From Pseudomonadota bacterium (lineage in GTDB: Bacteria; Pseudomonadota; Alphaproteobacteria; Rhodobacterales; Rhodobacteraceae): a stretch of 46,848 bases of DNA. Below the pieces are notes generated by a model that saw nothing but the letters and a program-made list of their open reading frames with translations, did not search any database and was not told the origin of the DNA. A program made the position numbers and the translations under genes. Location: the NCBI GenBank assembly GCA_018240425.1, contig JAFEFU010000001.1, forward strand, positions 1 to 46,848, in the 5' to 3' direction. Positions 41,762 to 46,848 of the stretch are shown here, piece by piece. How positions within the stretch are numbered: position 1 is the stretch's first letter; every line of letters begins with the position of its first letter.

Positions 41762-42684
41762 GGGATGCCGAGCTGTTCGGGGGCGCCGGACTGGCGGCGG
41801 CGCAGCGCCAGCGCCAGGATCGCCACCGCGTAGGGCATGGCCAGGAGGATCTGGTAGGGCACGCGGATGCCGATGCCCTGCATCTGCAACTGAAGGGCGT
41901 CGAGGAACGAGAAGGCGAGTGTCGCCAGAAGCACCGGTCCCGGGCGCCACATGCCGGCGATGACGATGACGATGGCCAGCCAGCCGCGGCCGGCGGTGAT
42001 TTCGGGGACGAAGCGGGCAGAGGTGGCGAGCGTCAGGAAGGCGCCGCCTGCGCCGGCCATCGCGCCGCCGAACACCACCGCGCCGTAGCGCCGCGCGGCG
42101 ACGCTCAGGCCCTTGACGTCGAGCGCCTTGGGATTTTCGCCGCAGCAGCGCAGTTCCAGCCCCTGCCGGGTGCGGTAGAGGAAGAACCACACCGCCGGCA
42201 CCGCCAGAAGCGCCAGGTAGGTCACGAGTTTCTGCTGGAACAGCACCGGCCCGACAAACGGCAGGCCGGCCAGCCCGGGAATGTCGAGCGGCTCGAAGAG
42301 CGCGATGGTGGGGCTCTTGGCGTCGCTGGCGAAGGCGGCGCGCAGCCAGAACACCGACAGGCCCGAGCCGAGCAGGTTGATGGCGAGGCCGGTGACGATC
42401 TGCTCGATCCCGAGCGTGACCACGAGGATGGCGAAGAGAAGGCTCATCAGCGCCCCGGTCAGCATGGCGGCGATCAGCCCGAGGGTAAGCGAACCCGTCC
42501 CGTCCGCCGCCAGATAGGCGGTGAAGGCGCCCATCAGCATCGTGCCCTCGACCCCCATGTTGTAGACGCCCGAACGCTCGGCGACCAGTTCGCCGAGCGC
42601 GGCCAGAAGGACCGGCGTGGCGATGCGCAGCGTTGCGGCAAGGATGCTGGCCAGCACCGACATCTGGAGAAGGTCAGACAGCAT
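41746..42684 (-). CDS. BMP-type ABC transporter permease 2
   Basis: A 312-residue permease of the BPD_transp_2 (sugar/nucleoside) family. LRIATPVLLAALGELVAERSG then GVYNMGVEGTMLMGAF is the diagnostic start, and RCCGENPKALDVKGLSV is the ATPase-contact loop region. About eight to nine helices. The ATG at 42684 overlaps the preceding permease by 11 bases. It corresponds to the NupQ/YufQ-type subunit of BMP-dependent nucleoside importers. Confidence 0.92.
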   Translation of the reverse strand: MLSDLLQMSVLASILAATLRIATPVLLAALGELVAERSGVYNMGVEGTMLMGAFTAYLAADGTGSLTLGLIAAMLTGALMSLLFAILVVTLGIEQIVTGLAINLLGSGLSVFWLRAAFASDAKSPTIALFEPLDIPGLAGLPFVGPVLFQQKLVTYLALLAVPAVWFFLYRTRQGLELRCCGENPKALDVKGLSVAARRYGAVVFGGAMAGAGGAFLTLATSARFVPEITAGRGWLAIVIVIAGMWRPGPVLLATLAFSFLDALQLQMQGIGIRVPYQILLAMPYAVAILALALRRRQSGAPEQLGIPYIRG

Positions 42685-43759
42685 CGGCCACCTTGCGGAT
42701 GCGCAGACCGGCGGCGGCCCAGCCGGCGAGACAGGCGAGAAGGATGATCGCCTCGAAGGCATAGATCAGGGCCGACGGCACCCCGGTCTTGATCTGCATG
42801 TAGGTGCCGCCGTTGACCAGCGCCCCGAAGAAGATGGCGGCACCGACCACCCCCCAGGGGCGCAGGCCGCCTAGGATCGCCACGACGATGCCGGCATAGC
42901 CGAAGCCGGTGATGGCGCCGGCCTTGAGCCGGCCGTGGACCCCGTAGACCTCGGTGGCGCCGGCGAGGCCGGCCAGGAGCCCCGACAGGATCATCACCAG
43001 GATCAGGATGCGGGCGGCGCTTGCCCCCTGCACGGAAAGGGCGCGCAGGTTCGATCCGGCGCCGCGGATCTCGTAGCCGAGCGGGGTCCGGGCCAGCAGC
43101 ACCTGCATGGCCAGCGCGGCCAGCAGCGCCAGCGCGAAGCCGAGATGCAGGCGGGTTCCGGGCAGGATCACCGGCAGGACACTGCCCGGATCGACCTTGG
43201 CGGTCTGTTCGAAGAAGCCGCCCGCCTCGCTCCACGGGCCCTTGAGCAGCAGCATCGAGAGCACATAGACGATGATGTAGTTCAGCATCACCGTCGAGAT
43301 GACCTCGTCGACGCGGCAGGCGGTCTTGAGCAGGCCGGCCAGCCCCGCCCAGGCCGCGCCGCCGATCATGGCGCCCGCCAATACGACCGGCAGTTGCACG
43401 AGGGGCGAAAGGCCGGCGAGGCCGTGGCTGAGCCCGTAGGCGCAGATGGCGCCGGCAAAGACCTGGCCTTCGGCGCCGATGTTCCAGACGCGGGCGCGGA
43501 AGGCGGTGGCGGCGGCGAGGCCGGTGAAGATCAGCGGCGTGGCCCGGACGAGGGTTTCGGTCGCGGCGTTGAGGCTGCCGAACGCGCCCCGCACCAAGGC
43601 CGCCAGCGCGGTGCCCGGGTCGGCCCCGGCCGCGCGCAAGAGAAGGCCGCACAGCGCCAGCGCCAGCAGCATGACCGCGGCAAGGCTCAGTGCCCGGCGG
43701 CGCGGGGTCGCGTCGCGGACGACCTCGATCCGCCAGCGGTGGGGCGCGGCCGGGGTCAT
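42674..43759 (-). CDS. BMP-type ABC transporter permease 1
   Basis: A 361-residue permease of the same family (NupP/YufP-like). The start overlaps the ATPase stop (ATGA). ATETLVRATPLIFTGLAAAT and FRARVWNIGAEGQVFAGAI are the family marks, and GYEIRGAGSNLRALSVQGA is the ATPase-facing loop. About ten helices. Coupled with permease 2 it forms the membrane channel of the importer. Confidence 0.92.
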   Translation of the reverse strand: MTPAAPHRWRIEVVRDATPRRRALSLAAVMLLALALCGLLLRAAGADPGTALAALVRGAFGSLNAATETLVRATPLIFTGLAAATAFRARVWNIGAEGQVFAGAICAYGLSHGLAGLSPLVQLPVVLAGAMIGGAAWAGLAGLLKTACRVDEVISTVMLNYIIVYVLSMLLLKGPWSEAGGFFEQTAKVDPGSVLPVILPGTRLHLGFALALLAALAMQVLLARTPLGYEIRGAGSNLRALSVQGASAARILILVMILSGLLAGLAGATEVYGVHGRLKAGAITGFGYAGIVVAILGGLRPWGVVGAAIFFGALVNGGTYMQIKTGVPSALIYAFEAIILLACLAGWAAAGLRIRKVADAV

Positions 43760-45267
43760 GCCGCCCGCCCCCCCTGACCTGCCATCAGCCGGCCGATCGC
43801 CGACAGGTCGGCCCCGGCCTTCGGGAAGGTGCCGAGGATGCTGCCGCCGGACATGACGGCGATGCGGTCGGAAAGGGCCAGAAGATCGTCCAGCTCCTCG
43901 CTGGCGAGAATGATGGCGCAGCCCTCCGCACGCTTGCGCAGCAGTTCGCGGTGGATGAACTCGGTCGCGCCGATGTCGACGCCGCGGGTCGGCTGGTTGC
44001 AGAGGAGCAGGTGGCGCGCCTTGGCGAATTCGCGGGCAAGGATCAGCTTTTGCGCATTGCCCCCCGACAGGCGGCCCGAGCGGGTGTCCGGCCCGCCCCC
44101 GGCGATGGCGAAGTCGGCGATGGCGGCCCGCGCGCGGGCCCGCATCTGCGCGGCGCCGAGGAAGGGGCCGCGCCGCGCCGCGGCCTGCCACTGGCGGCCG
44201 AGCAGCAGGTTCTCGGCGATGGTGAAGTCCGGCACCAGCCCGTCGCGGAACCGGTCGGATGGCACATAGCCGACGCCCCGTTCCGCAAGCGCATGGGCGC
44301 CGAGCCCGGTCGCCTGAAGGCCCATGAGGTGCATGGTCCCGGCCAGCGGCGGGCGCAGTCCGGCGAGCGTTTCCAGAAGCTCGTCCTGGCCGTTGCCCGC
44401 CACCCCGGCGATGCCGAGGATTTCGCCGGCGTGCAGCGTCAGGCTGATCGGGGCGCCCGCGCGGCCGGCCCGGTCGGGCACCAGCCGGTCAAGGCGCAGC
44501 ACCTCGCCGCCCGCTGCCGCCGGTGCTGCCGCGCTGGCCGGGGCGACGGCGCGGCCGATCATCAGCCGGCTCAGGTCATCGCCGCTGGCGTCGGCGGTGA
44601 CGACGGTGGCGACCACCCGGCCGCGGCGCAGCACCGTCACCCGGTCCGATTGCAGGACCTCGCGCATCTTGTGGCTGATGAGCAGCACGGCGATCCCTTC
44701 GCCGGTCAGGCGGCGGATGATCGCGAACAGCCGGTCGGATTCCTCGGGCGTCAGCACGGCAGTGGGTTCGTCGAGGATCAGGAGCCGCGCGCCGAGATAG
44801 AGCGCCTTGACCACCTCGACCCATTGCTTCTCGCCCACCGAAAGGTCGGCCACGCGGCGGTCGGGGTCGAGCGCCAGCCCATAGCGGCCGCAGATGTCGG
44901 CGATGCGCCGGCGCCCTCCGGCAAGGTCGGCGCGCCAGCCGCGGCCGGTGCCGACCACGATGTTTTCCAGAACCGTGAAGGCCGGGACCAGCACGAAATG
45001 CTGGTGCACCATGCCGATGCCGGCAGCGATGGCCTGGGCGGGGGTCGCTGCGTTCAGCGGCTGGCCGTCCAGGCGAATCTCGCCGGCGTCCGGGGCCAGA
45101 AGCCCGAACAGGCAGGCCGAGAGCGTCGATTTTCCCGCGCCGTTTTCGCCCAGCAGGCAATGGAGTTCGCCCGCCGCCACATCGAAGGAGACGCCGTCGT
45201 TGGCCGCAAGCGCGCCGAAACGCTTGGTCAGGCCCCGGACCTCGAGGCGTGGCGGGGCTGCAGTCAT
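43756..45267 (-). CDS. Tandem-domain ABC ATPase of the BMP importer
   Basis: A 503-residue fused ATPase of the RbsA/NupO type. The first domain has Walker A GENGAGKST, signature-like LSVGEKQ and Walker B LLILDEPT. The second has degenerate Walker A GVAGNGQDELLE, LSGGNAQK and CNQPTRGVDIGA. The degenerate second site is normal for this family, not a mutation. It starts at ATG 45267, 61 bases after the binding-protein gene. Confidence 0.94.
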   Translation of the reverse strand: MTAAPPRLEVRGLTKRFGALAANDGVSFDVAAGELHCLLGENGAGKSTLSACLFGLLAPDAGEIRLDGQPLNAATPAQAIAAGIGMVHQHFVLVPAFTVLENIVVGTGRGWRADLAGGRRRIADICGRYGLALDPDRRVADLSVGEKQWVEVVKALYLGARLLILDEPTAVLTPEESDRLFAIIRRLTGEGIAVLLISHKMREVLQSDRVTVLRRGRVVATVVTADASGDDLSRLMIGRAVAPASAAAPAAAGGEVLRLDRLVPDRAGRAGAPISLTLHAGEILGIAGVAGNGQDELLETLAGLRPPLAGTMHLMGLQATGLGAHALAERGVGYVPSDRFRDGLVPDFTIAENLLLGRQWQAAARRGPFLGAAQMRARARAAIADFAIAGGGPDTRSGRLSGGNAQKLILAREFAKARHLLLCNQPTRGVDIGATEFIHRELLRKRAEGCAIILASEELDDLLALSDRIAVMSGGSILGTFPKAGADLSAIGRLMAGQGGRAA

Positions 45268-45287
45268 CGGCGAACGGGGCGCGAAGG

Positions 45288-45301
45288 GGCGCGCGCGCGC
45301 C
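45288..45301 (-). other. GC palindrome between binding protein and ATPase genes
   Basis: GGCGCGCGCGCGCC is a perfect 14-bp palindrome in the 61-base gap downstream of the BMP binding-protein stop, and a further GGCGCC follows. As in the other ABC operons here, it may protect the binding-protein message. Confidence 0.4.
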
Positions 45302-45328
45302 GGAGGCGCCTTGGCGGGTGGCGAGCGG

Positions 45329-46336
45329 TCAATCGGACTTCACTTCGTTCAGGTTCAGCTCGACCTTGGTCTTGCCCGACTTTATCGCGGCGGTGGAGTC
45401 GTCGATCATCTTTTTCACATCGTCCGGCATCTTTGCCGCCCAGGCGGGGTTGACGGCGATATCGCCCGACCCTTCGGCCCAGGTGAACCATTTCGGTTCC
45501 TTCGGCGCGTCATAGGCGGCGCCGGTGGTCTTGTGCTTCCACCATTCGCCGATGACCCAGTCGATCGCCGGATCCCACTTGACGATGGCCGAGGCGACAA
45601 TGGATTTCGGCGCCGCGGGCGACATGTCGACGTAGTTGCCGAAGCAGCCGATGGCCTTTTCCTCGCAGACCTCGAAGGCGCCGGACATCTGGTAGATCAT
45701 GTCGGCGCCGGCGGCGATCTGGGCCGAGGTCGCCTCGTTCGACTTGGCCGGGTCGTACCAGGACTGGATGTAGGTGATCTTCTGCTTGACCGCCGGGTTC
45801 ACCGCCTTGGCGCCGGCGAAGAAGGCGTTGATCTGGTCGTTGGTGTCATCGGCCGGAAAGGTCGAGACGGTGCCGACCACGTTGGACTTGGTCAGCTTGC
45901 CCGCCATCTCGCCCATGACATAGGCGGGTTCGTGGGCGTGGATGAAGATCCAGTAGGCATTGCCGCCCATGCCCCTGTTGCCCGACCCCGACATGACGAA
46001 CAGGATGTCCGGGAATTCGTCCTTCAGCTTTTCGATGGCGTCGGCATAGGCGGTGTCGCCAAAGAGGATGTCGTATTCGCCGGTCTCGGCATAGGTGCGG
46101 AACACCTGTTCGGCATTGTCATAGACGTTTTCGGTGTAGTTCGCCTCGATCGCCAGCCCGTGCGGCTTGGCGGCGATCACCCGGTCCATCGAGCTGACGA
46201 ACGAGGTTTCCCAGGGCGCCTCCTTGCCCGCCGACAGGATGCCGGCGATCTTCAGCTTGGTCGGGTCTTCGGCCCAGGCGGCCGACGCGGCGGCGAGCGC
46301 CAGGGTCAGGGTCAGCAGGGTGCGTCTTGCAAGCAT
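45329..46336 (-). CDS. BMP-family substrate-binding protein (PnrA-like)
   Basis: A 335-residue periplasmic protein with a signal peptide MLARRTLLTLTLALAAASAA ending at WA-ED. The Bmp family pattern is seen in KIAGILSAGKEAPWETSF, YDILFGDTAYADAIEKL, and FVMSGSGNRGMGGNAYWIF. Homologous PnrA-type proteins bind purine nucleosides. The adjacent adenine deaminase supports a purine substrate. GGGAGGAAGAC precedes the ATG. The sequence is closest to the group often annotated as Med/BMP. Confidence 0.93.
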   Translation of the reverse strand: MLARRTLLTLTLALAAASAAWAEDPTKLKIAGILSAGKEAPWETSFVSSMDRVIAAKPHGLAIEANYTENVYDNAEQVFRTYAETGEYDILFGDTAYADAIEKLKDEFPDILFVMSGSGNRGMGGNAYWIFIHAHEPAYVMGEMAGKLTKSNVVGTVSTFPADDTNDQINAFFAGAKAVNPAVKQKITYIQSWYDPAKSNEATSAQIAAGADMIYQMSGAFEVCEEKAIGCFGNYVDMSPAAPKSIVASAIVKWDPAIDWVIGEWWKHKTTGAAYDAPKEPKWFTWAEGSGDIAVNPAWAAKMPDDVKKMIDDSTAAIKSGKTKVELNLNEVKSD

Positions 46337-46356
46337 GTCTTCCTCCCTCTTTTCTT

Positions 46357-46848
46357 TCAGGCCGGCTCGTAGACCGGATCGACCACCTTCAGTTCCAGAC
46401 AGCTGATCGTGCCGAGATCGGTGATCGCATAGTCGGGGATCGCGGTGATCTGGAGCACGAACATGTACATGAAGGGCCAGGGCAAGGTGCAGCCCAGGGC
46501 GCGGGCCGCATCGTCGAGCGCCTGTTCGCGCCGCGCCATCTCCTCGGGGTCGAGGTCGGCGACGATGCCGCCGATGGGCAGCGCCAGTTCCTCGGTCACC
46601 CGGCCGCCGTCGACCACCACCTGGCCGCCGTTCATGGCGATGATGCGGTTGATCGCCACGGCCATGTCCTCGGGGTTGGTGCCGACGCAGACGATGTTGT
46701 TGTCGTCCGGCGCCGTCGAGGTGGCGAGCGCCCCGGATTTCAGCCCGAAGCCCGAGATGAACCCCACGGGGCGGTTCTTCGTGCGGCCATAGCGTTCGAC
46801 CACGGTGACATACTGCACGTCCTGCGCCCGGTCGGCGCGGACATGGCC
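46357..46848 (-). CDS. Adenine deaminase, C-terminal part (runs off window)
   Basis: The frame is open to the last base, so the N-terminal metal-dependent domain is missing. The 164 visible codons match the C-terminal domain of adenine deaminase (Ade): ERYGRTKNRPVGFISGFGLK, the STAPDDNNIVCVGTNPEDM region, AMNGGQVVVDGG and PIGGIVADLDPEE. Ade converts adenine to hypoxanthine and ammonia. It lies upstream of the BMP binding-protein gene in the same direction, 20 bases apart, likely in one purine-salvage operon. The catalytic metal residues are outside the window. Confidence 0.88.
   Translation of the reverse strand, partial: GHVRADRAQDVQYVTVVERYGRTKNRPVGFISGFGLKSGALATSTAPDDNNIVCVGTNPEDMAVAINRIIAMNGGQVVVDGGRVTEELALPIGGIVADLDPEEMARREQALDDAARALGCTLPWPFMYMFVLQITAIPDYAITDLGTISCLELKVVDPVYEPA

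Noticed and set aside
43756..45267. Missing Walker A lysine in the second ATPase domain as a sign of decay
   Set aside because: A degenerate second site is normal in the tandem ATPases of BMP-type and related importers.

Overview
The window is about 47 kb of very GC-rich, densely packed bacterial chromosome. Codon third positions are almost all G or C, operons run with ATGA/GTGA overlaps, and the gene set includes a cbb3 oxidase with a CcoQ/CcoS pattern, a BigR/SqrR-type ArsR regulator, molbindin, creatinase and an Ochrobactrum-like D-aminopeptidase. This fits an alphaproteobacterium, most likely a member of the Rhodobacteraceae/Paracoccaceae; that placement is inferred from family resemblance only. 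No rRNA, tRNA, CRISPR array, insertion sequence, prophage or replication origin was recognised.

Layout. (1) 1-7.8 kb is a creatinine/creatine locus: creatinase (5' end outside the window), a sulfotransferase-like gene, creatininase, a divergent LysR regulator and a four-gene Pot-type ABC importer. (2) 7.8-15.7 kb is an amine-sugar and amino-acid locus bounded by two GntR regulators: a FrlB-like SIS deglycase and a FrlD-like PfkB kinase on the plus strand, and a GntR-led minus-strand operon of amino-acid binding protein, PuuB-like FAD oxidase, ABC permease and EamA exporter. I infer catabolism of Amadori-type fructosamines or related glycated amines. (3) 15.9-19.3 kb holds a Met-rich multicopper oxidase, a RidA protein, a small unknown, a molbindin and a GFA-fold zinc protein. 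(4) 19.5-27.2 kb is a surface-glycan module: CDP-glucose synthesis and 4,6-dehydration, a TylC3-like sugar C-methyltransferase and a reductase/epimerase, embedded in a GtrB/GtrA/GT-C polyprenyl glycosyl-transfer system. (5) 27.3-33.9 kb carries D-aminopeptidase and an operon of DUF2892, membrane fusion protein, RND pump and a two-cysteine ArsR regulator with BigR/SqrR spacing, which suggests reactive-sulfur control. (6) 34.0-35.3 kb encodes a PepSY protein and a response regulator without an adjacent kinase. (7) 35.4-41.8 kb combines NsrR, a group III truncated haemoglobin, an AhpD-like protein and DUF488 with a complete cbb3 oxidase operon (ccoNOQP, a small membrane protein, DUF2189, CcoS). 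It reads as a nitric-oxide-responsive respiratory unit. (8) 41.7-46.8 kb is a BMP-family nucleoside-type ABC importer next to an adenine deaminase that runs off the window.

The most interesting candidates for new biology are the CDP-C-methyl-sugar/Gtr module, the NsrR-linked cbb3 operon, the SqrR-like RND operon and the GntR-flanked Amadori locus. All functional statements rest on recognised family motifs and gene order; no database search was run.
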